Source: Begonia masoniana
Taxonomy: Eukaryota > Streptophyta > Magnoliopsida > Cucurbitales > Begoniaceae
DNA length: 64,000 nt
Direction: 5' to 3'
Assembly (NCBI GenBank): GCA_022432975.1
Contig: CM039503.1
Coordinates: 47,719,259-47,783,258 of the forward strand
This document shows positions 24,666 through 37,452 of this stretch, one piece after another (the stretch's first letter is position 1; every line of letters begins with the position of its first letter). The position numbers and the translations under genes were made by a program. The notes below the pieces were generated by a model. That model had not been told where the DNA came from, made no database searches, and was given only the letters and a program-made list of their open reading frames with translations.

Positions 24666-26277
24666 AAGGTAAAAATAGGATTCAAGAAAGCATGTGGAGA
24701 AATCGGATTGCTACCCATAATAATATGTAATAAAAGATGGTTGTTGGTTTGAATTATGGGAAAATCTAATTAAATTACACTCATAACATAGATAGACAAT
24801 AAATAGACAAAAAATTGACATCTCATAAGTTCATATGTCACGTCTTGCGTTATCATTCTTTTATTTATCCAATGCTATTTTAAGTGACAAATAAAATCAG
24901 AGTTTAGTTCGACATACAAATGCCAGATCTCAGAGTTTTTCAGGTATCAAAATGCAATCCAAACACAAACCACCCCAATTAGATTAAGCAAAAGGAGTGA
25001 AACAAAGAAGAAAACAAGAGTGAATGGAAGGTGGGGCCAAAGAGATTTAGGAGAATTTAGTGAAGATGACAAATGGACAAACCCAAGCAAGGAAATAGAT
25101 AGAGGGGGGAGATCTTTTATAATGAGGAGGGCAAAGATGTCGAGGGTAGGGTCTTAATCAGAGGGCCATTTGTAGGTCAATCAGCAGCAAAAATAAGCAA
25201 GGGAGAGACCAAGTTGCCTGTAAAAAGAGCCCTTGTTTGTGCTACTGCCCTACACATAATATCACTTGCAAAACACCCTGCAACCCACATGCACTTAATC
25301 TAGTTGGCTTTGTATCTTCATTTTATGGTCTTTAATTCTTATGTTTCCTCCTCCTTGGACATTTCCTGCTTTCCCCTTTATATATATTTCCATGTAGCTC
25401 TGTTTTCAGCTACATCATGTTTATGTATCCATTTTCCAAGACTTCTAGTATGTTCTATTTGGAGCAAGCCTTGTCTGTCTACTATCTCCCTTTTCTTCCC
25501 CTCTTACATGCTTATTCAAATCTTGATTCTTTATGTGTAAATCTTAGGTTTGTATTATCATTCTCGTCTAGGATTTTCTTTCACGATGTGGATCTATGGA
25601 ATTTCGGTCACTTTAATACAATGTTGTCTGCTTGTGGTCGATGCTTGTACAGCTTTATTTTCAAGATCTGTTTCAAAATGTATTGTACTAGTTGGAAGAA
25701 GAACTCTATTGATGAACCATTTGTTTTCACGTCTACAAACCAATGTAAAGTTGTGCACCTTTACTGGTACGTGAACGTTCTTATCTTCTCAAGATAACTT
25801 GCCACAAGATTGAATTATTATATAGGGTTAATTCTTGATCGGCGATGTATGCAACACATGTGCGTGTTATTCAATTTCTACTATTTTAATTGTGCTTTTT
25901 ATGGTATGAACTCCAAGTGAGAAATATTCAATTTTTCTAATTTTTGGATTCTTCCTTGGAAGAATGATAAAAGGTACACCCACTATCCAATTGATTTTGA
26001 AAAAAATCATATAATTTAGATACATTAAAGTCCAATATATTCTGGAATAAGTCTCTGCCCCAAAGTTTCTTCACCAAAGATTGGTAGAGTTAGAGGATAA
26101 AAGTAAAAGAAAAAGAAGAGGATTCCACTTAATCCGATTACGTCCACCCAGAGGATAGTCTTAGCCGTGTCCCCAAACAGGCCCTGACCCATCATTGAGA
26201 GTCGACCCTACTCATTGGATCAGACCCCACGTCCAAAATAAATATTTACTACCCAAGAAAATTCTTACTCCTAACAG
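22643..26277. other. Gene-free intergenic DNA
   Basis: AT-rich DNA with no supported gene. 22860-23045 carries ACCGGTACCGGACC-type repeats typical of hAT subterminal regions, so it is probably a decayed non-autonomous hAT element. A GA microsatellite lies at 24627-24663. The frames at 25304-25797 overlap one another, are hydrophobic, and match nothing I recognise. Confidence 0.6.
24627..24663. repeat. (GA)n microsatellite
   Basis: About 18 uninterrupted GA units. Confidence 0.98.
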
Positions 26278-26285
26278 TATATAAA
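26278..26285 (+). promoter_or_regulatory. TATA box of the FPF1-like gene
   Basis: TATATAAA lies 98 bases before the start codon of the FPF1-like gene, a normal plant core promoter position. Confidence 0.6.
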
Positions 26286-26375
26286 CCCTTTCGTATCTTC
26301 CGCAGAGTGTTCATCTTCAATCTAACCATTGTCTTTTTTTGATAATCTTCTGTAAAACTTCTTATCTTTTTGAAA

Positions 26376-26723
26376 ATGTCAGGCGTCTGGGTCTTCAGCA
26401 ACGGCGTGATCCGTCTGGTGGAGAACCCCGCCGCCGAGTCGACGAACAGGAGCGCTCGGCGCAAAGTGCTCGTCCACACACCCACTGACGAAGTCATTAC
26501 GTCCTACGCATCGCTCGAACGCAAGCTTACTTCGCTTGGATGGGAAAGATACTACGACGACCCTAATCTCCTCCAGTTTCACAAGCACTGCTCTGTCGAT
26601 CTCATTTCTCTTCCTAAGGATTTCAACAAGTTTAAATCCATGCATATGTTCGATATTGTTGTTAAAAATCGTAATATCTTTCAAGTTATCGATATGCAGC
26701 AAAATACCATCGATTTAAACTGA
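26376..26723 (+). CDS. FLOWERING-PROMOTING FACTOR 1-like protein
   Basis: A single-exon gene for a 115-residue protein of the FPF1 family, small plant proteins linked to flowering time, gibberellin response and root or stem growth; the biochemical activity is unsettled. The family signature is clear: [18 protein letters not shown] at the start, then [38 protein letters not shown] in the middle, and a C-terminal [20 protein letters not shown] segment. Length matches the family. The ATG at 26376 is chosen because the family starts exactly at MSGVW. There is no signal peptide or membrane span. A TATA box lies 98 bp upstream. No disruption is seen, so the gene looks functional. The exact family member cannot be fixed here. 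Confidence 0.95.
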   Translation: MSGVWVFSNGVIRLVENPAAESTNRSARRKVLVHTPTDEVITSYASLERKLTSLGWERYYDDPNLLQFHKHCSVDLISLPKDFNKFKSMHMFDIVVKNRNIFQVIDMQQNTIDLN

Positions 26724-28797
26724 TTTTGGGTTGAAAAACTGTCTGTAAAATCAGTCGAAATGTGGGTAAGTTCGTTCTGATCCCCAAGACCATGAAAACA
26801 AGAAAGTTTGGAGATGTATGTAGTTCTTGGGAGATTGACTGTACCCATGCATAACCTGCATGGCTGTGTTCTTTTAGTTCTGGATTAACTTTAGTTTCTA
26901 CTGTATTAGTTCATTTGGGGTCTTTTTTTCTGCTGGTTTTTTTGCTATTTTAGCATGTAAATGAGTTGAAATTCTTATATTGGCCTTTTGCTTATTGGAG
27001 ATGTCTTTATTAATCAGTTTTTCTTCTTAATTATCATTATTTTTAGGGGTTAAACTAAGTAAGTTTGTGATTTTAAAGATAGTGTAGAGTCATGGTTGTG
27101 TAAAGTAACATGGCTGCGATGAAGATTACCAGGGTTACACAGTAAAATCTACAACTTTTTTTCTTTGTTTGCCACCTTCTATGGCTATCTATACGAACAA
27201 GAAAGGCAACACTTAATTGAAAACGATGAATTCGAGGGTGATCCTCTAGGTAACACCTTAAATGATGCGACACTAATTCTTTGATTTTACATTTGCAATC
27301 AAATATTTTGTTCAAAATATATTGTCAATAAATGAGTAGTGCATAAACGAGTTATTCAAAAGAAAGAAGTTGAGAGTTTTCAAATTTTATGAGACAAGTC
27401 GATTGTGAGATGGACTTATTCTTAGCTCTCGACTTCAAACCATCTCCAAAGAACTGAACTTCCCACCTTTCATACCTAAAATCAAGTAATGATGATTGGT
27501 AAACCCGATCGTAGTAGAGGGTGTGTCGTATCTTACCTTATATATTTTACTATCGAATTTCACTTTGATTTTAGTACTAGTACTTGAAATATCAAATGAA
27601 CGAACTAAATTTTTACTTTTAAAAGTACATATATATTTCAAACGATATCAATTTTTTTTGAATTTGTCATCACGTGTGACTTTATAAGCGTTGATTTATG
27701 AACAAGAAAACAAATCAATTAATATAACATGTCTAATCCAATGTACCGCATGTTTTCAAGAAACAAAGTAGTAATCAAAAGAATATAAGAATGAGATGAC
27801 ATAAAATATCTGTCCTCAATGACTCGAGGGAACAATATGATTTGGGCTATAGTTTCAGCCACTAAGCACAGTTTGACTTGTCTCTTTTAAGGTACGAGAG
27901 ATTGTGGGAATGCAAAAAGATCTACCCACGAAGTGCTTGAACACTAATAATGGATTATAAGATTGAAAAAGAAGAGTTAAATCAAGAAGCAATGATTTGA
28001 GAAGATGATGAGAGTTAAGGCCAACTTGATGGAGCATTTATGACTTGCTTATGATGGGTTTGAACCAAATTCAGATCACATTCTTAGAAATGGGTCTTGA
28101 AGAGTTGACAAAAAACTGACACAACACACGTGCACTATAGATTGAATGGATAAGACGAAGAGTAGGCTGACTTATTACAGCTTCTGTGACGAAGAGTGTA
28201 GAAGAAAACCATAATGAGAGGAAAGGTCAAGGAACAGAGACAAGAGATGAGGGAGATCTCTCCTTGTGATCAGATGTGGAATGGGCTCGTTCGCAGTTTT
28301 CATTGAGTGGTCTATCTATTTCGTTTGATCGCCATGAATTTACAGGTTGGAAGACTGAAGATTTGGGTATGGAGTTTGGCGCTTCAATTAATCAATGGAT
28401 ATGGAGAAGATGAAGGAGAAAGAAGAAGGTGTTTAGGCTTAATCTGTTTTGTCTTCTAACGTTAACGATTTTCTCGTTGGCCGCCATGAATATCGACCAC
28501 GTTCGGCCCAAAAGCACAGCCCAGTCAAAGCCTTGGTCCAACACTCCGAACCCCAACGTCCAATCTACAAAACACTTCCCCAAAAAAGTGTTTTTTTTGT
28601 TGTTGAGATCCCGCCCAAACGAATCTTCCAACCTCAAAATTCAAAATTTGTTTGATTTCATCTCAGTTACTTCGACTTTCCTTTGTGAATTGTTGTTTTG
28701 TTGGTGCCGATCTGTTCTTTTCACTTCTATTGACGTTGTCCCCTGCGAGTAATCTTACTGTTGAATAAAACCCTAGATTTCTTCGATCAGAGCTTCC
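26724..28797. other. Intergenic, 3' UTR of FPF1-like gene and upstream of next gene
   Basis: 26724 to about 27060 is probably the 3' UTR. I see no supported gene in the rest. A minus-strand frame at 27073-27315 and one at 27855-28037 have no recognisable domain. The last 300 bases are pyrimidine-rich and probably hold the promoter and 5' UTR of the coiled-coil gene. Confidence 0.5.
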
Positions 28798-30594
28798 ATG
28801 GCAAACTCGGATTCATCCCCTCCCTCTCTTCCAATCGTCGCTCCACTTTCTTCTGTGCGTTTCGCTTTTCATTATTGTTTTACTCCCTTCGATTTGCAAC
28901 TTTGAAGTTATTTTTGTTGCCTTTCGTTTTGTTTCCAGGAGAAGGAAAACCTGACTCCCATCGGCTCGAAAATTGCGGTACTGTGCATTTTTAGGGTTTC
29001 TCTTTCAAGTATTTTAAACGTATTGTTTGATCAAACATTTCTACTGACCTCAAACTGTTTGAGCAAAAGATTTGTCGAACAAATAGGAATCCAGAAAATA
29101 TGCAGTCTTGTAATATCACTTATATCTATGAGGTTTATTTGTAGGAATTGAACCACTCAAGATCGGAGTTACTGGGTAGAATTCAAGGACTGAAGCAGGT
29201 AGCCTGCTATAACAAATTGTTTATCTTTATCTTCTGTAAATTTTCTGATCTCTTTATTTTTGTTCTCTCATTATCTTGCTTTTTTCTCCGTGATTCTGGT
29301 TGGCGATCTAGGATTTGCAAAGTTGGAGGTCAAAGCTCGAGACCCAAGTGAAAGTTTACAGCGAGGTAAGTAAGCTTAGAATAACTATCAATTCAAAGCA
29401 TCTGTTTGGAAAGACATGTTTTTTTTTTCTTTTCTGCATTTTGCTCTCCTGTTCGAACAGCAAAAACATGGAAATAATCCAATCACTCCATGATTGCAGT
29501 ATGTTCTGTTTCTTGTCTATCCTAGCAGATGAAATTTTTTTTGGCAAAATTTACTGTAACTTCTAATCCCGATTGCTGTCTTTCCCCAGATAGGACAGCA
29601 GTTACGAGAATAAAGAAGTTGTGATGATTTTGAAATGATGTTCTCGGTGGTGACATAAATGACATTAGTTTTGGGTCTATTCCATATTATTTGATAAGTT
29701 GTCAAATATTTCTGTAGCTGAATTGTTGCATATAGCATGCTGAATGAGTAATGTAGACTTACCTTTTTTTTGTGCTTTTTTCAAACTAATGGTTTTAAGT
29801 ATGGAGGTTACACATACCAAGGAGTATTTAGTGATATATTTCTTTCAAGGAAACCATGATTAAGGACAAATCTCAGGTGGAAGTGTATTAAATTCTAGAT
29901 TGTTTATTCCCATGTCGCATGAAGAGGGAAATGTTGTTATTTTACTACATTTTTTGTGCTTTATACTTGTTTGTGGTTAATTTTTCTCAAGTTTGGATGT
30001 TTTTGGTCATTACCAATGTTCTTCGATTATTATGATCTAGATATACTTCGTTAGTTAGATTATTATTACTATTATTATTTTCATTTGCTGCGGGTACCTC
30101 TGCTCTTTACATTGCATTTCCTACTTCTCTATACTCAGGAGCTTTCAGACCTCAAGAAATCACTGAATGCCGAAGTAGAGCAACTTCGATCCGTAAGTGG
30201 TCTTCAATGACATTATTCTTATTGGATGTCTGAAGTTCTCTCTCTAACTTCATAATGAATATAGGAATTCCAAGGACTGAGGACATCTCTTCAGCAGCAG
30301 CAAGAAGATGTTACTGCCAGCCTTAGAAATTTAGGTGTAAGTTTTCTTGATTTTTTTCTGTTCCTACGAGTTTTTCTTGATTTTAATGTCTAGATATGTT
30401 GGGAGAAATGTTATCGTGTTTTGAAGTATTCCGTCATCATGGACTTTTGCAGCTCCAAGATGTGACCGTGGATGAGAAGATTGCCGATCATTCTAAACCC
30501 AAAAATACAGACTGAGGAATTACGCGTTTCAACCGAAGGTGACGACGAAAAACATGCTTTGGCAGATGATAAGGCAAAAGAAATCGAGAAGTAG
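28798..30594 (+). CDS. Small coiled-coil protein with 18-residue exon repeats
   Basis: I assemble seven exons with GT-AG borders: 28798-28854, 28939-28977, 29145-29198, 29312-29365, 30139-30192, 30265-30336 and 30453 onward. All junctions are phase 0. The product starts MANSDSSPPSLPIVAPLSS, then EKENLTPIGSKIA, then an almost pure coiled coil. Exons 3, 4 and 5 are each exactly 54 nt (18 residues) and align with each other and with the start of the 72-nt exon 6 (EL---RSELL, DLQSWRSKLE, ELSDLKKSLN, EFQGLRTSLQ). The frame ends at TGA 30513-30515, but an A run at 30501-30505 looks one base too long: the next frame stays open to TAG 30592-30594 with an acidic, lysine-rich tail. I recall similar uncharacterised plant proteins but no function. 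No membrane span is seen. Confidence 0.75.
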
Positions 30595-31736
30595 ATTATC
30601 ATCTTTTGTTGTATTTCTTTGCGGAGTAGGTAATATTTAAAGACAGTTATTTTTCTGCATTGTAATTAAGAGAGAATGTCCAGGTCGGTCCACGAGGTAG
30701 ACATATCAATCGAAACTAAATATGTTTGTTCATTTCGAGTTTTTAGAACATCGCAAGCCTTGAACATTGGAGTTTGTTGCAATGTAATTTCTGCTAGTAT
30801 GCTATTGTTTCAGCTTTGAATAATGTCTAAAGATAATTGATCCTGTCAATCCGGATTGGAGGTAGAGGTCGTGTTACCGCGATTGATAACTATTGCTTTC
30901 CATTAGATTTAACGAGGGACTACAATGGTAAAAAAGTGCTTCATTTTTTATTTTTCCTAATTCTTTTTAAGTTGCATGTAACTCGAATACTCGATGAAGG
31001 CTGAGCGCTCATAGCATCAGCAGTGGCCAGTGAACTAGGCTAAGCGGAACTGGTCCAAGAAAACGAGACTTAGATCTGGCCAAAGCCTAGTTCAATGGCT
31101 CTCTGGTCTGGACTTTGTCCACCGAAACTAAAGTGATGGTTCGAGGTTTGATTTGTTGATATCAGATCATCAAATCAGCCCGCAATCTAATAACAATTTA
31201 AATTGTAGACCTGATTATATTTTGTTAAAAAATTTGACAATTTCTTTTACGGCGTAGCGCAAGGCTATTGGGGTCGTAGTGCCCGGCGTTAAAAGGACCA
31301 ACTCAAGGGTCAATATATTGGATGAAACCTCCAAGTCAACTTTTCATGCAAAATTAAGTTCAAATCTGGTTCAAAATTAGAACGGATTAGACAGACTTAG
31401 ATCGATCTAAGATCGCGCCAGATTAAACTAGGATTGGACTGATTGTTGGTATAGAAACTTGAACAGAGAGAAGTTGCTTTGTTTGACTGTTTCTAAGTTT
31501 AGTAATAAGCAGCAAGCTCTAGAATGAAAAAATGTTGGTTGGCGTGAGTGAGTTTAATTGATACAAAGGAAGATCATGCACCATTTTACTATATTACTTG
31601 CCAAACAAATTGTTCTTATACAGATTTGATCCAATCAAATGAAATATCAAACATTATTCCAAGAAAGAGTATCAAAACATATATACAATTTCAAAAAAAA
31701 TTGAGTTGAAAGCAGCGATTACGGACGGGCTTCGTT
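30595..31736. other. Intergenic between two convergent genes
   Basis: 3' UTRs of the coiled-coil gene (plus) and the PP2C gene (minus) are expected at the edges. Between them I see only unassigned sequence, including a decayed repeat-like patch at 31000-31460. Confidence 0.5.
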
Positions 31737-33527
31737 TTACATAAAGGTCGATGCCTTTGTCGTCCGTTGGTTTGTTCCGAGGATAATAACCATGACAGTG
31801 ACATCGTCGTGATACTTTCTTCTTCTACCGGCCGGAATACTCATTAATTCTTCCATCGTAAAACCTATAACCGGTACAAAATCGAAATTAAATTGCAATG
31901 GTGATTAATTAGCCAACATGTTCATTCACTTGAATAAATTCTTTTAAGGTTGTTATCGTGGAGATAAACGACACTCACCTGCACAATCTGCTGCTCTAAG
32001 TATCAGCTGCTCGAGAAGAAATTTCGCAGGATCACCCGAAGGGTTACTCGTGATGTAGGAATGCACGAGCTTTACAGCTTCTTCATTCGTGAAAAAATCG
32101 AACAAACCGTCACTTGCTACAACGACAAATCGATCAGATTTTGAAATCCTATGCACATTCGTTGCCGGCTGGGTCGATACGTAGGAGGGCTTATAAGATT
32201 TTGAACTTGTAGGATACCCATTAGTGCATCATTCAGCTTTTTCTGCAGAAAAAATGTGAGAGAAAAATATTCATATCTAATCCAAGATTAGTTTTTTAGG
32301 AAGACACCCAATCAAACAAATAAGAAATTCATCGAGTTTTTACCTTTTTTAAATACCCGACTCCAAATGCTCGAGTGACCTTAGCTTACCTTTCACTTTT
32401 CCACCGACGACGACCATGGGATCGTCAGGGTGCTCGCTTTGTAGTTGAGTTCTCTCAGCTTCGTTATCGACAGTGTGACTTTCAGTAAGCTGAACGGCTT
32501 TGAGCCTCTCATTTTCAGGTGGATTAGCACATTCGCCATGAGTAGCTAAGACTACTCGGCTATCACCTAAATTCAGAGTGTACAAATCATTGCCATGAAG
32601 AAGCACAATCAAAACACAAGAACCGATCGAAACCAAATCAGGACGATCCTCCATTTCTTGTTCAACCATATACAGAAAATCATTCTCGGCTTGGCTTAAA
32701 GCACGATGAAGACTGTCAAGAACTGCAAGCCTAAATGAATCTTTAGACAAGTCCTTTTTACCAAATGACTCCTTCCTAATCTGTCATTAACAGTTTTATC
32801 CGTTTTAAAATGGACCCTTGAAGGATACTTTTCGCCATTATCATTAGTGCCAGTCATCTAGAACATATTGAAGAGGCCCATCAATTTCTAGTTCATCAGA
32901 AGATCTAACAAAGTCCTGCCCACTTTCCCAATCCATGAGATTAAAGTAATACATAATGGTTTCATACAATGTACCAGCCAGAAAATCAGCAGCATCTCTA
33001 CCATTGAATCCATCATAAATAGCACAAAACAGCCACCCGTTTTCTTCAGAACAAACAGCTTGGACCCTGTCTTCACCAGCAGCTCCACCGGCAACTTGTA
33101 CTTCCATTGCATTGAGAAAACTCTCATTTTTCGTAGGAATGCTCATGCATTTCAAAGAATATGAATCGTAATCAGGAGGAGAGGATGGACTGCAACTTAA
33201 GTTGGATAAACTGCTCGGTAGAGAAGACGATAGTATATCCAACCTAGAAATGTTAGGAGAAGAGGGAATTCGACGGAATGAAGTGGGGGAGTCCAAACTA
33301 GGAAGTATTTCAGCCCCTATCAGACCATTGCATATATTTGTATTTGCAAGAGTGGCATTGGCACTTAAGGCAGCACCAGACAAGCAAGAGAAACTGCTTG
33401 TCTTCCGAATTTGAGGCTGAAGCTCAAACCCATTAAGAACTTCATTGTTGCTGCCTCTGGTAGTGCATTGATAACCAAAGCTTACTCTAAGTTCTCCTTC
33501 AGAGTTGATTACATATTTTCCTTGCAT
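31737..33527 (-). CDS. Protein phosphatase 2C, POLTERGEIST-like / PP2C 40-like
   Basis: Exons on the minus strand are 33527-32344, 32242-31979 and 31864-31737. The product is a Mn/Mg-dependent Ser/Thr phosphatase of plant PP2C clade C. It shows the clade's N-terminal half (SFGYQC, KTSSFSCLSGAALSANATLA, GAEILPSLDSPTSFRRIPSS), then AGEDRVQAV, IYDGFNGRDAADFLA, GSCVLIVLLHG, LNLGDSRVVLA, VVASDGLFDFF and YHDDVTVMVIILG, covering the metal-binding aspartates. About 525 residues, like the family. The start is MQGKYV at 33527. Four small frame breaks are seen: about 32845 (with TAA 32844-32846), the A run at 32755-32759, about 32382, and about 32183. Each is repaired by one or two bases and the coding match resumes at once. 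Either recent decay or consensus error. A 5' UTR intron toward about 34560 is possible. Confidence 0.88.
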
Positions 33528-35606
33528 CACAGATGGCTGAAAGAGAACAAAATCAGTGCTGTTAATTCTCTAAACTAACTCCAAGCTACACCTTCCAGTC
33601 ATTCCATATTCTTCAAACTATAATGATGATATAATTGGATGGTATATGCAATATAAAGTTAATAAAGGTGACCCACAATGCCTAAGACTATAACATGTAA
33701 TTTAAATAGCATAATAAGTAAAAGAAAGGAAAATTAAAGGGTACAATACTTCTAATTTTTTAGCTTAGTTCTCTCTAATTAGAGAAAAATTGTTTTAAAT
33801 TAAGTGTTTCTTTCTTGAAAAGGGTTCTTCCCCTTTCTTCATGGATCTTTTTTCTTTCAATATATTTCGTTTCTTAAAAAAAAAAAAGGTACAATACTTT
33901 AAACTTGTAAGAGTTTCGTTCCATGTTTAGTGCTTCACATATTTATTTCATAATCCTCATTTCACTAACAGATAATGTATAAAGCTTGTGTTTATATAGA
34001 AGAACGCAATTGCAGGAGAGAGGAAGGAAGAAAGAAAAGAGAAAAGTGCTTCCTTTTACACATGACTTACTTACGACCAATCCTGCTTTGAAATTCATTT
34101 GCATGAGTCAGAACCTCGTAAAGATAAAGCCTAAAACAAATTCTCACTTCTGTTTTATAATTTTTTACTCAATCGTCATTCACCTGATTACTTACGAGCT
34201 CGAATCACAACCCAACAGGCAAAAGTTTAGAACTTGAACAACAGAGAAGGAAGAACACCTAACATGGAGCAGAAACTAAAGCGGTATCAACGCCCAAAAG
34301 ATATATTTAGACATATAAGCAAATTTTCGTTCATGACGTCAAACATAGAAGGGAAAAACAAACAATCAACCCTAAATCAAATGAAAATAAGGAAAATTCT
34401 ATCAAAGCATTACAAGGAACAGAAAAATTCGCAAACAGTAATAGCAAATAACAAAGAGAAAGAGAAGAGAAAGAGAACAAGATCATAATGATTAAATACA
34501 AAGCGTTAACCGGAAACCGCACAAAAACAAAACTGAAAATCGAAACCCACCTCCCCTATTAGGTCTCCAAAGAACACCCTGGTTTTTTTAGGGTATTAAA
34601 CACAAACGACAATAACCCAGAAGGCGACTGGTGCTCTTATGCAGAAACAGAATAAAAGGAGGGTAATGGGCGTCCTTTGGCAATCGAGACGCAGAAGCAG
34701 AAGCAGAAGCAGAAGCAGAAGTAGAAGCAAGAGAGATAAAGAGCAGATCTCAGAGAGAGAGAGAGTGGGGAATCTGCAGAGTGTATCTGGCTATGTGGGT
34801 GGGACGAAAAGGGTGTATAGCTTTAGGAGGGGGAATGGATGGCCCAGAAAGGGCCATAGAAAGACGAAGCAATTTCTTTGGCTGGAATTACAGTCTTTGA
34901 CGATTCATAGAAAGGGAATACCTGTATCGCCGTTTTTGGGGGTTTCTTCTAATCAAATTTCACATTTCTAATTTCCACACTAGTTTATCCCATCCATCAT
35001 CTTTCTCTCTGTTTTTTTAATAGTGCCAACGTGGGCGAATCATAAACCTATATTCTGCGACAATTTCAATTATTAATCAACTTAATCGTGTCTTCATATT
35101 TTAGACCCAATTATTTTCAATCTCTGTTCATATGATCTCAAAATATAATCCGATAATATAGATATCTAACAGACGATTTTCTTGTTTCAGTTTTTTCAAA
35201 CATGCACTGCGTGAAAATTATAGATCTAGTTTGCATGAGTTACACACGTGTTATTTTAATATAATCGTTGAATGTTAAAATATATGTTGGTATTGTGTGC
35301 ATACTAGATTTGACTAATTCTTAGACCTCCACGAACTTTAGCGGGACCATCCGAGTTTTATTCTCTCTGATTGTTAACCTAAACATGTCAGTATTCTCCA
35401 TTCCTACTTTTCCAAACCAAGCTTTATTCTTCTTTGATTGTTACCTGAAACGGGTCAGAAGTCTCCATTCCTACTTTCTAAACTTTGTTTTCAGACGAAA
35501 ATAATCATTGCAGGCCATACACGGATTGCTTACACGCAATTGAATGCAATAATTTTCTTACATTTATATTTGGAAGCCAAAAACACCCTTCAATTAAGGT
35601 CGGAAT
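33528..35606. other. Upstream region of PP2C and intergenic DNA
   Basis: The minus-strand promoter and probable 5' UTR of the PP2C gene lie here; 34540-34560 is a possible leader donor region. A GCAGAA hexanucleotide repeat (34691-34728) sits in the presumed promoter. No other gene is supported; the open frames at 33986-34971 are low-complexity. Confidence 0.45.
34691..34728. repeat. (GCAGAA)n microsatellite
   Basis: About six units of GCAGAA with one variant, upstream of the PP2C gene. Confidence 0.95.
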
Positions 35607-36046
35607 CAGGGATGGGCAAAACCTAAAAACCGGACTGGACCGCCAGTTCAATCAATTGGTTTCAAGCCGGTTCTATACTTCCTCGAATTGGTCGTGATTT
35701 CGAGACCCCTAGAACTGCAAAGTCCACAGTCCGATCCGTGGTTCCGAGTTCCAAAACCGATCCAACCGTTGAAGAACCGATCGATGAGTCAAACCAGTTT
35801 GTCCGACCCAAAACAGGTTTTTCTCTGTTTTTTTTAAATTTTATTAATTTTAAATAATTTATAAAATTACATATGTATTTTAAATATTCTGAATTTTATT
35901 GATTTTATAAAAATTATAGAGTTTTTCAAATTTGTTTTAATTTATTTTTGATCCAGTACCAGTTCCTCCCGCAGTCAGTTTCGAGACCGGGATTTATATC
36001 CCGAAAGGTCTGATTTCGGGCCAAAACCGAACCTGACCCACCCCTA
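35607..36046. mobile_element. Non-autonomous hAT-type element (MITE)
   Basis: A 440-bp segment with ends CAGGGATGGGCAAAACC and, at the other side, GACCCACCCCTA, i.e. imperfect inverted ends of hAT style. The flanking 8-mers GTCGGAAT (35599-35606) and GGCTGAAT (36047-36054) match at 6 of 8 positions, consistent with an aged 8-bp target duplication. Inside are repeated CCGGTT, CCGATC and CCGACC subterminal motifs and no coding. Confidence 0.65.
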
Positions 36047-36641
36047 GGCTGAATGTGAATCATATGAAGTGTACATTAAGTGTACGAGAGTATGTTTACT
36101 CTAATCTCATACTCAGACCCAATATCACATCAAAATCTAAAATTGAATTATAAATATTTTGTCACAGTTCCTTGATGACATTACAATATGTCCAAGATTT
36201 TGTTGGACCCCTCCAGTGTAACCACAACCCAATAATTTGGGGCAGCCGAAACCACAAAGTGTTTGTGTTGAAGTCCTTTCATTCCATTTATAAAAAGCAG
36301 ATTATTCATCTCCATCAATGAACGGATAACAAGCAGGTTCTATCATACAACATCTAATAGGGGATAATTCTTTTCGTAGTTATCATGACCAAAATAATAC
36401 ACTTCACTTTTTATAAATGACACATACTAAAAAGGATATTAGAGATTATAAAAATTAATCAAACAGATTGAAGGGCACATTTAAAGATAAACTAAGAGTG
36501 AATCGTCTATGATAAGCAAACAGCTTGTTTCGAATTGAAGAGAGTTGGAAGTTTTCAAGAAAAACTTAAAAAGGTAATACAGATATCAAAAATTAGACTC
36601 TACCCTCGAAACAACTTTCATATTGAGAAAATAATATTGCC
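36047..36641. other. Intergenic, downstream of eS21
   Basis: No gene seen; it probably includes the eS21 3' UTR at its right edge. Confidence 0.5.
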
Positions 36642-37452
36642 TTACTGTTGACGAACTTCTACTTTCTTCTTCTGCCACAGACGATCCAATGCACTGTCAG
36701 CATCACCCTAGAAAAACAAAAATTAAACCCAACATTTTGCGGATAAAGAGAACCTCCACATATCAGATTGTAAATATTAGACTGGATCATTGAGTTAATG
36801 AAAGTAAGTTGAAGCAGACGATGCATCAACAGTTGAATACATAGGCTGGAATTCAGGTTAAACCCAACAAAAACAATATCAGAACTTGCTAACAACGCTA
36901 ACTATCTTTGCATTCATTGTCAGAGAATTTACAAATTAAACAAAACAAAGAACATTCAGATGTCAAGTGCTGGAACTCCATAGAATGATTGAGGATACAA
37001 TTTTTTAAAACAAAAATAAAACTACTAAAAACATGAAAAAAAAAAAAGAAAACCGTAATCAATATATAACAATGATCTAAGGTGAATTCTATGACAAAAG
37101 ACAATAATAACAGGGAATATACAAAACTTTCATATAAAAACAACAAAGAAGAACAGACTAAGAAATCAAAGGGAAGGAAAAACCTGCGCACGGACAAACC
37201 CGCAAAGGGCGAAGGTAGTAAACTGGCCCGTAGTAAACACCATTCTCGTCCAAATGACCGACATTGACCTGAACAGAAGCGTGATCCTTAGAAGTAATCA
37301 GCCGGTTCGTTGCAGAGCTGCAAAAGTTTCATTATATTAAAAAATAAATCGTCAATCAACACAGAATCAAACGCGAAATAGATAAACAGTCGAACATCAT
37401 ACCATTTTCTGGGAATGTAAAGCTCGGTGATTTGACCCTCTTCGTTTTGCAT
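36642..37452 (-). CDS. RPS21: 40S ribosomal protein S21 (eS21)
   Basis: Exons on the minus strand are 37452-37403, 37317-37184 and 36707-36642, all with GT-AG introns. The 82-residue product is the small-subunit protein eS21, on the solvent side of the 40S particle. It reads [20 protein letters not shown], then [20 protein letters not shown], a [14 protein letters not shown] segment, and [20 protein letters not shown]. Length and intron phases suit the plant family. Exon 2 carries one base too many: a GGG run (37227-37229) after NGVYY shifts the frame, and dropping one G restores the conserved remainder through the last exon. In such a conserved gene this is either a pseudogenising mutation or an assembly error. 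The 5' UTR runs to about 37620 and may contain an intron. Confidence 0.93.

Noticed and set aside
25304..25797. Overlapping hydrophobic frames upstream of the FPF1-like gene
   Set aside because: Three overlapping frames in TC-rich DNA, no recognisable domain. I also looked for a miRNA precursor here and recognised no known plant miRNA.
27073..27315. 80-residue minus-strand frame with a hydrophobic end
   Set aside because: No family recognised, no promoter or splice support, probably chance.
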